Assembly (NCBI GenBank): GCA_013396995.1 | Contig: VWZP01007456.1 | Coordinates: 1,823,231-1,887,230, forward strand | Reading direction: 5' to 3' | Source of the DNA: Dicaeum eximium | Taxonomy: Eukaryota; Chordata; Aves; Passeriformes; Dicaeidae | DNA length: 64,000 nt | In this document: piece after piece, positions 52,057 to 64,000 of the stretch | Layout of the letters: every line of letters begins with the position of its first letter | How positions within the stretch are numbered: position 1 is the first letter of the stretch | The notes under the pieces: generated by a model | Told to the model about the DNA's origin: nothing | Seen by the model: the letters and a program-made list of their open reading frames with translations, nothing else | Databases searched by the model: none | Program-made: the position numbers and the translations under genes

Positions 52057-52550
52057 GAACGGTAGTTTCCTTGCCGAAGTACTGCTAATGATAATAAGAC
52101 ATAAATTTAAACACCAAGTTATGCAGTCTGCAGTGTAGTCAAGCTTAGCAAAAAATATATACCCAAATGGAAGTTGGCATAAATCAGGGTTTGCAATTCA
52201 AACGAGGACCAATGAATATATGGAATAGCTCCCACACTTTATTACATCAAACATATCTCCAGTGATAAGAAGACAAAATAGGATAAAGTGTTTTCTTCCT
52301 CAAATTCAGAAGCCCAGCCAAACACTGCAAAATATCCAATACTGGGAAAAAGGACAGATTTGTGATTACAGATGGTTAATAAAGGCTTCTACCATTCTCA
52401 TGAATTAGGAAGATGTCAGGAACGTGGATAAATGGAATGACAGTTCTATTTGTCTAGGCCATTTGCCTCTCAGCACAGGATCCTTTCTCACTGCTTATTT
52501 TTCTTCGTTTCTCTTGCAAGTTTATGGCTAAATCACACTCTCAGGATTTC

Positions 52551-52565
52551 TTTTTTTTTTTTTTT
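52551..52565 (+). repeat. T15 homopolymer
   Basis: Fifteen T between ggatttc and ctccg. Read on the transcribed strand this is an A15 tract. No polyadenylated retrosequence is recognisable beside it. Confidence 0.9.
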
Positions 52566-53527
52566 CTCCGTCTTTTCCATCTACATCCTTTGCTGTATTG
52601 CTGTTACTATAACTTCATCAAAACGGGTATCAAATCTTCATGTCTGCTATAGGAATAGTTTTATAGAAACTTCTGAACTCCTTCAATTCCTAATAAGCAC
52701 CTTCCACCCACAACTAATAAAGAAAGTTCAGCAAGTATCACTACAAGTAATCAAGCTGTACAGTTGCCTACCCAGAGAAACGACCAGCATACTTTAGATC
52801 TTTAACAGCACAGATGTCAAGTCATGTTCCTTCCCACAGTGAGACACCGAGGATAAAGATGAATACTAATAAAGGCTTTGCACAGCCATGACTTTCTGTA
52901 AAGTCTTTTGCAGATTAAAATAGCATGGGTGGCATATACAGGTGTTGGAAGTGAAGGCAAGGTTGTAACACAGAGCATCTTAGTGGAACAAAACAAACAA
53001 CAAAAAACCCGCTGAGCCAAATCAGCCAAGAAACAATTACTGTAAATTAAGAGTCATCAAAGATCCTAGTGACTTAACGACCAACTCCTGGAAGTTCTGC
53101 CTCTCACATTTGACCATACTACAAGATGAAGTTCTTTAAAACTGGGTCTAAAAATGGATCATTACCTTTTGAGAAACCCCTACATTTGCCTCTACTGAAG
53201 CCCTCCTGGCTGCTACTGCAGCGCTTCGTCTATTTTCTAGTCATGCTTCTCTTCCTGTGCAAGGTTTTCAGCTCATGAAATGGACCCATGGTATCAACAA
53301 GGACTGGTAAAATCTGAGCAATTATCAGATCTTTAATGTCTGTCATCATCGTGTTGCTTTGAAACACGAGGCACTGCCAAGACAGACCGCTGTTTATAAC
53401 CAACCAGCTCACTTGAGAAATCTGCTCATTTTTTGCTACTAGAATTGATAATAATAATCAAAATACATATTGGCTGTTACACAGTTTAATCAAGCAAAGC
53501 AATTTCCCTGCCTGTTATACTGACATC

Positions 53528-53549
53528 ACAGTTTGGACGGCCAAACTGT
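53528..53549. repeat. Perfect 9-bp stem, 4-nt loop hairpin
   Basis: ACAGTTTGG and CCAAACTGT flank acgg. This is a short hairpin in intron 1. A rho-independent terminator has no meaning in this eukaryotic setting. Confidence 0.85.
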
Positions 53550-55394
53550 ATTTTAAAGGATGAGCTCTGCTGACTGAAATATTTATAAGTTAAACAGAAG
53601 ATACATATCCCATTAAGATTCTTTGGCTTGTGCTGCATTTTATAGATATTTTTGGATTCCTAAGGGGAAATGAATTGACAAATGCACAAGATGCAACACA
53701 GGCTATTACAGCCTATGGTTCTTTCAACTGCAATTATCCATTTAACCATCATGAACCCAGTTCAATATAACTATGCCATTGTCTGAATGTAGTCTTTTTT
53801 GGATGCTTCAATTTTAGCTGGCTAAATTACTTTAGATCTTGAAAAATTTATGAGCTTAAACACGGAATATAATGTAAGATGAAAGCAACCAATTAAAGGG
53901 ATAAAGAATACACTATATTTTTCCTAATTTGAATAAAGTTTTATTCAAACTATTTTGTGTTTTACAAACCCTTGACATCTGTTATGAAGCATTCTCAAAG
54001 AATATCTTAGCAAACAGCAGGATACTACAAATCCTTTAAATGACAGTAAGTAACAAAGAAAAAAGTTCAAATTATGCTGGGCACTGCTTTATTTCTGTTG
54101 ATTTTATTTACTTCAGAGATCTCAGATCAATATGTACTTTCCATCAAAAATTTGCTGCCGAGTGTACAAGTGCTAAAACTAGTAATTCTTGTGAGTGTCA
54201 GTGCTAGCACTGGCAGGGAACATAAGTGCATACCAGAACTGATGCAATGTCCCTGCTTTGGGATAAAATCAACTTTTTCTTTGCTGCTAAGCCCTATGGT
54301 TTCTGATCTGCCATAGTACCATGAATTCTGCTGCAGAATATGTGAACCCAGAAGACAAGTTTATTTAATCCCCCATTTTCCTAGTATTCTTCTTTATCTC
54401 ATTTAAAAAAGTATTCTGAATTTTGCTGTCTCTGTTATTTTCAGTTTAATACTGGAAATGGGGTTCTGGTGATTAACTCTAAGTGCAGGGTAGCTATACT
54501 TCAAAATAGAAATTAAAATGTTGATATCTGATCTGAAAGCTGGGACGCCTAGACCACAATTGATATCAGGAGGCTGGGATATTGCATTCATCTCCTATTA
54601 GGCAGTTTATCTTCCCTTTCTGTCTATAACAAAAAAGAAGCCTCTGCCCAAACCAACAACATAGCATTGCTCAGCCAACTGCATTCCTTCCTGTCCCCAC
54701 TGAACATGCCTGCATCCAAGAGCAATGGACCAAGTGGATCACCAGGACAACATACCAAGGGAAATATAAACTGAAATAACTAAAATACCAAGACCAACTA
54801 CAATTGTTAAGATTGTGAATGAGTCAGCTTATCCTCAAGGGTTACTGCTCAGGACAGTCATCCTATCTAGACACTCTCATGACAATAAAGAGTGATCTGA
54901 GAAACACAGCATTAGGAAACTGGGATCCTGTGCCTCCATGGTGACAAACCATCCTCAGGGAATAAACAACTTCTCCTTTGGGTGAAGATAAGGAGTCAAA
55001 GAGGAAAATAAGCCATTCTCAATTACAAACTCACTAACAGAGAAAGCAACAGTGGGAATAAATGTACAATTTTTAACATAAAAAATTGAACTGCTGCCTG
55101 TAAACCCGTACCACAGGTCTGGTCTGCTGTATAATTTTTACCATAGATGGGGTGATGACAGAAATTGTCTAGTTCAAAACCAATAAAGGTTCATGTAAAC
55201 TAACTTCAGCTAGGTAAATGGATGGTTTAAAGAATTTATTAGAAACTGAGAATAGTGGTCTGCTGGATTCTATTTTATGTGTAGATTCTCAGCAAAAAAA
55301 GGCTCTACCTGCCCTTTCAAAGGTGTTACAGCATTGCATGTTGAAAGGGCTTTCCAGACATGCTAGCTCAGAGATAGCCAGTAAAATAATCTCT

Positions 55395-55425
55395 TCTCTG
55401 TGTGCCTCCGAAGCACACACAGAGA
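55395..55425. repeat. Perfect 10-bp stem, 11-nt loop hairpin
   Basis: TCTCTGTGTG at 55395-55404 and CACACAGAGA at 55416-55425 are exact reverse complements. The site is in intron 1. Confidence 0.85.
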
Positions 55426-57005
55426 TGCCATGTATCTGCAGTGACACACGTGCACCAAAAATTCTTATCCAGGCTTACAAGTGAGCTTTCAACAGTGGGT
55501 AGTCTGTTTTAAAATGGAACATTTCTTTTCTCTCAAAATATACCAAGGTTTGTTTTTTGTTGTTTTGTTTTTTTTTTCCTACCAAAGGCAAGTGTTCAGA
55601 GCTCTAAAATAATTCTGTCATCTATATTACTGGTCAGGGAGCCTGAAAATCCATGTGCTGCATAAAGTTGATCTCATTTAAAACAGTATCTACATTTTGT
55701 CAAGTCTACATATGCATGGGGATGAGAGAGAGGAACAAAACGAAACAGACTTTACAATTAGAGACCTTTTCTGATTGTAGCTGTGCTCAAAATGGGTTTT
55801 GAAAAAGGTAAAGAATAGAAATATTGTCTGGTAAAATCTCATGAGCCAGAGCAAAGATCATGAGGCGAAAGTATGTATTTAGGAACTAAGAAAGTCTGAT
55901 ATTAATTCTCTCCCTAAGGGAGAAAAACAGACAAAAAAAAATTTAAAAACTGTGCTGAGACTTGTGGAGAAGGTGGTACAAGAATGCTAGAATTCAAAAT
56001 ATATGGCCACAATTCCAGCAGTATCACAGGTGATGACATAACAGCATGCAAAAAATTTCAGACAAACACAGCTGTTATTTAAGAGTCTTCAAAACCTTAG
56101 AACATGTTCATAAAACATCTACAGTTGTTCTCTCTGTTCTCCCTCCACTTACCTGACAGAAACTAAATCAATATAAATGATGCCAAAAATGTTTCAGTTT
56201 TGGTGACATAGGATGATGTAGCAAAGTTGAATTTTATGGAAAGCATATTTGTCAGTTCTAATTTCCCCTAGAAAGGCTTAGACAAATCAAATGGTTTTTA
56301 ACTATTACATTTTCCTAACAGATACTGAGAAGAATTCAAAATTTGGCTTCCTGGACTTTACTGAAAAGCCCTGAAAAGGTTTCCTCTCAGAATGTTCATT
56401 TAAACTCCTTTGATCTACCAAAACATAGAAAAACAAACCACTCACCAAAGCAAGACAATGAATAAAGACTCTTAAAATAAAAATCATCCATCTAGTGTAA
56501 GCAAACACAATCCATGTATTTGTATCATTTTTGTATCAGTGAATATTTATGAGGCCAGTGGGAAAATGGGTGCACATTAATATTCTACGAGCAAACTTAT
56601 TTCTGGCATTATTTAATGGCAAGGTGTTCAATTTCACAATATTAGTGATAGCTTTTCTTAATGTATGGCATCAAAGAACAGGCAAGTGCACATACCTGCT
56701 TACATACACAAATTATAACCCTGCTGCAGTTGTCATTAGTTAGGACATCTACCAAGACAAATATTTGAGTGTGCAATCCCATAAAGAGCATACACGATTA
56801 TATAGAAATGTATTGTGGAAACCCTATTTTGAGATGTACTATTAAAACAAGCATATTTGAAGAAGTCATCAGATTTTATGTTTTAGTTAAAGGGAGGGTA
56901 TCATGCTGGGTGTTAAAACTAACAGATGTTCTTCCAGTTTGACATGAGTTAATAGTAAGAGACATTTCTTGTGTGGATAACTGCTATGGATAAATTTAAG
57001 TGGCT

Positions 57006-57021
57006 GGGGGGGGGGGTTGGN
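57006..57021 (+). repeat. G11 run followed by an ambiguous base
   Basis: An uninterrupted run of 11 G (57006-57016), then ttgg and a single n at 57021. Homopolymer G runs are hard to read, so the N is probably a sequencing or consensus artefact. Confidence 0.95.
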
Positions 57022-60000
57022 TTACTAATTTGATGCTTAAATCGAATTCTAGATTAGGGAATTTACTTTACAAATGTATGTTATGATAACTTTCTTAAAA
57101 AGCCTTACCAAAAAAAGCTCGACATGAGAATTACTTGGGAAAGACTTTCCAAGAACAACTAGAAGTCCAATTTGTAACATCTTTTTAACCTACAGTTGTA
57201 TACACCTTATTAAAAAAATCACACTGGGCATACCAGTTGCAAAAGGGAGACAGGTGATTTACATTTTTATTGGAGCTGAGTGAATGTGATGAAGTTCTGG
57301 ACTGTGGTCAAAACCACTACAAAATGAATAAACAAAAGACAGATTTCCCATATGTTTTGCATCTTGTTTATCACAAATACATGACAAAAATGTGCTTCAA
57401 AATGCAAAAACTCTCTTGTATAAACAGCCTGAAACATTTCAGCATAGAGCTTTGACCTACAAATAACTAACAAAAGGGACCTTCTTCACATACTTAAAAC
57501 CGAATTAAAAATTCAGATTATACTCTAGCAGTGTGAATAAGCCTACTGATAAAAACAAAAATGCAACTGCACACCTATTTCATATAGTTTATACCATAGG
57601 ATTTATTTAATTTATTTTTACAGCTACTAGCCAGGAGTGCACAGAACCCCTTTATTAAACATGTAAAAGCATTCAGTCATCCTGGCTGGCAAAAAAAGCA
57701 GATGCTATGGAACAGAGATATGTTTCTAGGGAAGAAAAGGTGATTTTCAGTGCAGCCCCTGGACCACACTCCCCCTCCCAGCTGTGACTTTGAAGCAGCA
57801 GTCTGCAGCACTTCACCCTTCTGTCAGCTGAGGGACACAGCACATACCATAGGGATCTCTCTTCCACTCAGCATCTATTTGTGATTTCTCAGACTGCCAA
57901 CAGATGCTGCCCCTATTAATTTAATTATTATGTAGAATGCCTCTAACCTTTTCTCATTTAGCTTTTATTGCAATATTATCTTCACTTCTCTTTCCAGTAT
58001 ACTGAGGGGAGATCTATCACCAAAATATGCCCAAGCATGTGCAGATGCAACGAAAGACAAAATATCTAAACACAGGAAGAAATTACTAATTTGATTTCAC
58101 TTTCCTGGTTTCATTTGCTCCTACAGAGCGACCAAGGGCCTAAAGGCAAAATCCAAAGTTGTTTCCTTAGGTGAAGTTCTACCCTGACAAAGGGTAAACT
58201 CAAGAATCACTCACCAGTAATCTCTCAATATGGTATTTAGGAGGGATGCAAGCAGTTGTGCTGATGTGTCAAAGATAAGCAAATTCCAATGAAATAAGAC
58301 AGCCGCCTACTTTCAATAGTTTCATATTAATTCCACTTTTTTAACTGATTATCCTAAAAAGTGTTTAGTCTTTTTTTTTTTCCACCTCACGCAAGAATCC
58401 CAGCATCTTTATAACTCACTAAAACAGCACAGTAGAGCTGTCCCAGAAAGATTCATCCAGGGAAGGGGAGAGAAGAGCAGGGAAAAACATTAGGAAAGCA
58501 CCACAAAACTGTACAAGTGGAAAACAATACAGAACTGCACAGCTGATATTCAAGAAAAAAAATCATATATAATGGAAAGTCTAAAGCAAAATAAAAGGCA
58601 ATTCAGAAGGAAGGAAAAAACAGGGTGGGGAGATCTACTCTTTTTTTCCATCCCAGCTGGGAGGAAGAGATTGAAATGTATGCCTTGCAGCCAAAATTTA
58701 TCATAATACAGGGTCTGCTCATCCCAACACTCTATTTCAAACACAGTATAACCTAAGAAACATACAATCATCAGGATGGTGATTATGAGACCACACCAGA
58801 CCATTTCTCTCTAACATCTGTTCAGGAAACACCATATTACATTTTCAGTTTGTCATGAAGACAAACCTTTTCATGCTACATCCATCCTAGGGCTCTGGGG
58901 AAATACAGCCTAATAAAAGATAGTCAAAGCACCTTTTCCACAACCAGCACTGCTAGCCATTCAACTCACAAAGCCATTAAATTCCTGATCCCAGCGGAAT
59001 CTGTTTTTCACTAAGGCACTTTTTAATAACTTCAAAAAACAGCACTTCTTTCTTAAAATTACTAAAATCCAGCACCTTCATTCTTAGTTAGAAATTGTGC
59101 TATTCAATTCCCCCTGCAATGTTTTTCCCCACATAATAATGGACAGGCAGGAATGAATGGATGTGAATGAAGGCAAACATAAGTAACACACCGAGCAGCC
59201 ACTGTTCTTTTGTCTATGGCTGCGCCAAGAACCACACAAGTTTTCACCAAACAGTAATCAGCTGCATTTCATGCTATGAGACTATGAAAAAAAGGACTGT
59301 GTTGCTTCAACACATTTATCACATAAATTTACAATGCAGATTGAGCCAAAGGACACTTGTTCTGACTAAACAAAACAAACCAAAGTGTTACTTCCCAGGT
59401 CAATGTGGCTTTGTTCATTCCTTGTCTTCCAGGATTAGGTAAATGGACACACAAATAATCCTTATGGTCTTACAGACTAAACAAAACCTGTGATATTTTA
59501 TATTACTTTAACTGCTGTGTAACAACTGTCTCTGTTAACAGCACAGATTATATGTAAATAAAAAGCAAATAAGAAGCTATATTCTGATTTTAAAGTTCTA
59601 TATCATCTTTTTCTAAAGTAAATAAACACAACAGTATAAAACAGTTCTAAGTCTTGATTAGCTAAAAGCCATCTCTAAGGCAGTGGACCCACTGCAAACT
59701 TTAAGATACCATAGCTGAACTGCTATCACAGATAGAATATCCTCAAGGGGAACCCCAAGACTAATTTCTTCCCCAGATCTCACAGGTCTTACAGGCAGTA
59801 AATACTGCCTCTGAAGTTATCAGATAGATAAGAGTCTGAAGACAAGACTGAAGACAACCTGTTTTATCAAAATCCAATTTTGATAGCTGAGAGATTAACT
59901 ATTATTTCATCTTACTATCAGGACATTCTGAGCTGAGTAATTTTTTGGGGTTGCTTTTTTTCCCCTCCCTTGATCTTGTCAAAAAACTACTGTAACATGC

Positions 60001-61370
60001 TATTTACCTCTATATAAAGGGATTTCTTTGAGAAACCTGACAGCATTCTTCTCATCTGCCAGTTGAGCTTTTAAAATGTATCTTCACCTTTAAACTCTTC
60101 AAGCTAAAAAACACAAGTGTACTTGAAGCTCAATCATTCTCCCTGGTGCTGTACTCATTTTTAATGAGCCTCTTGTCTTTATGTCTCCCAGCAGACTCCA
60201 CAAAGCAATCTCAGGTGCTGTGAAACCAATGCTCGATGCTCCTCCAAACCTCTGTCTTTTTGAGCCTGAAATCTTCCTGCTAAACCCATACGGGACTGAT
60301 GGGCCATTTCAGTCAAACTCAATTTCACTATATATCACAAGCCTCTACTCAGAAACTCTGCTGTGGATTGCTTGTAGACACAATCTGTTTCCAGCTTTGA
60401 ACTTTAAAAAGGATTTCAGCAGTCAATCTCATATCATTATAAATCCAACATGCATTACTTGTCTATTGATTGCGAGAAAATAAAAGTTTGAAGCTTGATT
60501 TCAGGGCTAATCTTTCCATTTGCTTGATGAGTTCTGCAGTTGTTAGAGAACACTTAATGCATCCTGTTATACTACAGCATACTAAGCTTGGATGAGAAAT
60601 ACAGATTATTTACAACACAGCTCTAGCTTTAAGTAAAGAACAAAGGCAGTGTTAGCTTTGCTAGTCTCAAGAGGTTTCTAAGTTGTGCCACAATTCAAAA
60701 CAGGAAAAAAAATCCCCAAACACTTCTTTATACTAATAACGTTCAGATTAATTTTATAAATCTTTTGCCCCATGTATCAGAAGTTTATATTCTACTTCAA
60801 CTGTGTGTGAAAAACGACACATTCACTTGTGTTTAAAACTTTAAAAGTTTAATAGTAAAAAAATTTAAGGCAATATAAATTTGGACTATCAAGGTTAGGA
60901 CAATAAAAGAGACAATAAAAAGCAAAGAATTACGGACATCTGGGTGCTTCTCTCTCAGGAAAAGCACACAGACTAGAACGGGATCAAACCTTAAAAATAA
61001 TGGCCTGTTGCATATTCATATTTTTTCATACATGACTCAAACATTCCTCTCAAACAAAGGTTGTCTTCTGTTTAATTTCTGCTCCCCGTCTCATTGTGTA
61101 AATCAATTTCTTGGCTCCTAACAGTCTAGAAAAGATACAATAAGGAGGTAGTAACTCTTTTCTAAGGATTTTGGTGTCTTCTTGTTGCTATCTTTGTGTG
61201 AAGAATTTCTAGGTTATCTTATCCATTCTTTGAGCTAGTTACAAAAAGGTATATTGCATCACTTAGTTTCTATTTTAATATTATGCTTTAACCAAAAAGA
61301 GACTACATTTAAAAGATTAATACAGCATTACAAAAATTAGTATCACTATTACAAAAACAATGCCACTGGT

Positions 61371-61450
61371 CTGTCTTCTTTCCTTCCTTTCTTCCTTTCT
61401 GTCTTTCTTCCTTTCTCTCTCTCTTTCTCTTTCTCTCTCTCTCTCTCTCT
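61371..61450 (+). repeat. CT/TTCC microsatellite (polypyrimidine)
   Basis: Compound (TTCC)n then (CT)n, about 80 bp, nearly pure pyrimidine on the plus strand and purine on the minus. It explains the RERERE stretch in the 61317-61613 minus-strand frame, which is therefore not a gene. Confidence 0.95.
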
Positions 61451-62754
61451 GTGGGTTTTCCTTCAGGTGAGAAAGGCTTTTACTCATTTTGGTTTTCTTT
61501 TTTAAGTCCCCATGTGTGCATTTTCCCATGCAGCAACTGTGAAGTGCTACAGACTTTAGTTCTGTGGCACAACCATTACTTTTACAATCATTGATACAGC
61601 TCCACTCCATCAATAATTCAGGAAAAAATTCATCTCAGTATTAGTTACTGTGACTGGATGAAGGAGAGCAGGACCTCCACCTGGAGGTTTTTACCTGTGC
61701 TGCTCTGTGAATTAACCTGTAGGAGGTGCCACAGTGATGGAGCAGTTGAAAACCTCCAGCAGGCAACTTCATCACACGGGTAATTAGTTCACTACATCAA
61801 TAACGCCTCCAGTCATTAGCAGCACTAAGGCTGAATCCCAGGTCTGCTTGCTAAATTCAGACAGCACAACAGGCTTTAACTGTGCTACAGGTATAAATAA
61901 CTTCCTATTTTTAAATGTAGTTAGCTACTGCTTCTTTTCTCTTGGTTTTAGTCATTATCTCTTCCAGTAAATTATACTTTATTTCATTCATCACATATAT
62001 AACCTTGTTTCAGAAGGAAAAGAATTAATTAATTTTAGAAACCTCTGGTCTTTTCACAAGGTATCACCAGCTACAAGAGTGATCCACATTTGACACTGCT
62101 GAAAACATTACTGCTTCAACACTGACATGCCCAAACTTTGATGACCCGAGGAGCCAACTCTTGAACCTCCCACACAACAGAATGGGGCACTATCACTACA
62201 CTACCCAGATAAAATAATTACTTGCAATTCTTGCCTATAAGAGGATTAAGTCAGTAGTAAACTCACTTAAATGTTGTACTGTAACAAAAAGAAAAATCAC
62301 AGGCCACACAAATCTTCCATCTATTTTCCAGCCTTGCTGAAACCACTTCAGGTCTGCGTGTAAGTGACTGTAATCATCTGAGTATGAGCAAATTCAAAAA
62401 ACTGTCAGGTTGATTAGAATTCTTTTTTGCTTTCCACTAATTTGTGTTCCATGCTTGATGAAAGGCATGCTTTTTTCCAGGTTGTAATGCTGGAACAAGC
62501 ATCTCTGATCATTTGTGAAAAACATCTGATATTCCCGGGACAATAGTATGTTACAATGGGAAGGTCATGCCTTCTCAGTTGCCAAAGTTGGCTTCAGGAT
62601 AGGAACACAAATAATAATACCTAAATGTATGCTCATGTCTCCAAACAGTATAGATTAGGACAGTATCATTGATTTATGACAGATTAGGCTAGCTCACAGA
62701 TTTTAGGCTCAATTATTTGAAAGTACTGATATAATATTACTGTAACAGTGTAAC

Positions 62755-62790
62755 TTGTTATATATAGTATATATACATACATTTTCATGC
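62755..62790. repeat. TA-rich low-complexity tract
   Basis: Consists of ttatatatagtatatatacatacat. It is short AT/TA dinucleotide-rich sequence just left of the antisense CR1. Confidence 0.75.
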
Positions 62791-62984
62791 ATATTTTTAA
62801 GTATCTCTCTTGATTTTTACCTTTAATTATTTATTAGCCATTAAAACACTTGATCTTTTAGGGCAGTATCCACATTTTTTCAAATGCATCTTACTAAATA
62901 TTTAAAAATCTTTATAAAAAGTTGTCCTTGGTCTCTATATTTGAAGTAGCAAATAGGTCTAAAGATTTAAACAGATGGTAAGAA

Positions 62985-64000
62985 TTGTGTGTCAAGTGAA
63001 AACAACCAAAGAGTTCCCAAGTATTTGTAAGGCTGAAGACTCCACAACCATCAAGGGCAATCTGTGGCAGACTTCTGTCACATATTTCAGTTTCCTGATG
63101 TTCAGAGGGAACCTCCTGTGTTTCAGGCTGTGCCCATTGCCTCTGCTCCCATCACTGGGCACCACTGAATAGAGCCTGGCTCTGTCCTCTTTGCCATCCC
63201 CTCAGATATTACAGACATCAATAAGATCCCCCTGAGCCTTCTCCAGGCTGTGCAGTTGCAGCACTCTGAGCCTTTTTAAACAGAGACATACTACAGTCAC
63301 CATCCTTGTGGCCCTTCACTGGATGTTCTTCAGCATATTCATGTCTCTCTTGTACTGGGGAGCCCAGAACTGGGCCCAGCACTCCAGCTGTAGACTCAGC
63401 AGTGCTGAGCAGAGGGGAAGGATCACCTCCCTGGACTTGCTGGGAACACTTCTAATGCAACCCAGGATACCACTGGTCTTTACTGCAAGGGCCTGTTGGC
63501 TCATGGTCAGCCTGGTGCTCACCTTTGATATCCATAGGGCCTTTTTTGTAAGGCTGCTCTCCAGCTGATTAGCTGCCAGCCTGTACTGATGTCAGGCTTA
63601 ACTCCTCTCCAGGTGCAGGACTTTGCATTTTGCTGAACAGTTCTTTAGTGTATCAGCCACCCCTTCCAGTTTTGTGTCATCTGCAAACTTGCTGAGGGTG
63701 TGCTCTGCCCCCTCATCCAGACCATTAATGAAGGTGCTGAACAGGACTGGACCCCTCAAGTCTATCACCAGTCACCAGCCTCCAACTAAGACTACATGCC
63801 ACTGACCACCACCCTTTGGTCCTGGCTGCTCACACAGTTTTCTGATGTCCAATCTGCTCATTCAGCCATCAGCTTCTCTGTGAGTTACTGCAGTCAAGGT
63901 GGACAATATCTGGTGGTCTCTTCTCATCTGTCAGGCCAGTCATTTCATCCATCATAGTTGGTTATTAAGTCAGTCAATAAGGTCATCATGTTGGTCACTT
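62985..64000 (-). mobile_element. CR1 LINE, ORF2 end plus 3' region, antisense, runs off right edge
   Basis: About 1 kb matches the reverse complement of avian CR1 in order: GACTCCACAACC, CTGGGCACCACTGAATAGAG, AAGATCCCCCTGAGCCTTCT, GGAGCCCAGAACTGGGCCCA, GGATCACCTCCCTGGACTTG, AACTTGCTGAGGGTGTGCTC, CTCATCCAGACCATTAATGA and GTCAAGGTGGACAATATCTG. The very 3' terminal repeats are missing at the left end. The right end of the window is still inside the element. Frames are interrupted, so it is inactive. Its strand equals that of PTPRM. Confidence 0.9.

Larger units (their letters stand above)
50150..64000 (-). other. PTPRM: PTPRM intron 1, 3' part (runs off right edge)
   Basis: This sequence lies upstream of exon 2 in transcript order. 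No signal-peptide exon and no CpG-rich promoter-like block are seen up to position 64000, so exon 1 and the promoter must be further out. That fits the very long first intron known for this gene family. Contents: a perfect 12-bp-stem hairpin at 50748, T- and A-rich tracts, smaller hairpins at 53528 and 55395, a G11 run with an adjacent N at 57006, a CT microsatellite at 61371 and a long antisense CR1 from about 62985. Confidence 0.7.

Noticed and set aside
61317..61613. 98-codon minus-strand frame with a long Arg-Glu repeat
   Set aside because: The repeat is the translation of the CT microsatellite.
1..64000. CRISPR arrays, tRNA or rRNA genes, operons, bacterial terminators
   Set aside because: No regularly spaced repeats, no cloverleaf or rRNA words, and the context is a vertebrate intron.
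50150..64000. PTPRM exon 1 and promoter
   Set aside because: No CpG-rich block or signal-peptide frame with a phase-1 donor was seen on the minus strand.

Overview
This window is vertebrate nuclear DNA, almost certainly from a bird. It is AT-rich and intron-dominated. It holds several CR1 LINE fragments with typical avian 3' ends, and two copies of an LTR family whose sequence I recognise from avian endogenous retroviruses. I found no bacterial-style gene clusters, CRISPR arrays, rRNA or tRNA genes.

The only gene I can support is one large gene on the minus strand. Four exons, all with consensus splice sites and one continuous reading frame, encode most of a MAM domain and the start of an Ig domain. 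The best match is PTPRM (receptor-type protein tyrosine phosphatase mu), a homophilic cell-adhesion receptor. In transcript order the exons are 50149-50027, 17351-17086, 6520-6442 and 3539-3424, and I take them to be exons 2-5. Exon 1 (signal peptide) would lie beyond position 64000. Exon 6 and the rest of the Ig, fibronectin III, transmembrane and phosphatase parts would lie beyond position 1.

Layout: 1-3423 is the start of intron 5. 3540-6441 is intron 4. 6521-17085 is intron 3, with a nested CR1, an A31 tract, a CR1 3' fragment and a direct repeat. 17352-50026 is intron 2 (32.7 kb), with two LTRs of one family in opposite orientations, an assembly gap at 23845-23897 and several low-complexity tracts. 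50150-64000 is the 3' part of intron 1, with a CT microsatellite, a G11 run next to an ambiguous base, perfect hairpins and a long antisense CR1 that runs off the right edge.

Nearly all other open reading frames are chance frames in introns or in repeats. I saw no convincing undescribed system. The points most worth a second look are an extra cysteine and a two-residue contraction in the MAM domain, an antisense LTR about 0.3 kb from exon 3, a sense-oriented LTR carrying AATAAA, a possible poly(A)-tailed retrosequence, and a few perfect hairpins. Family names and mammalian comparisons come from memory; no search was run.
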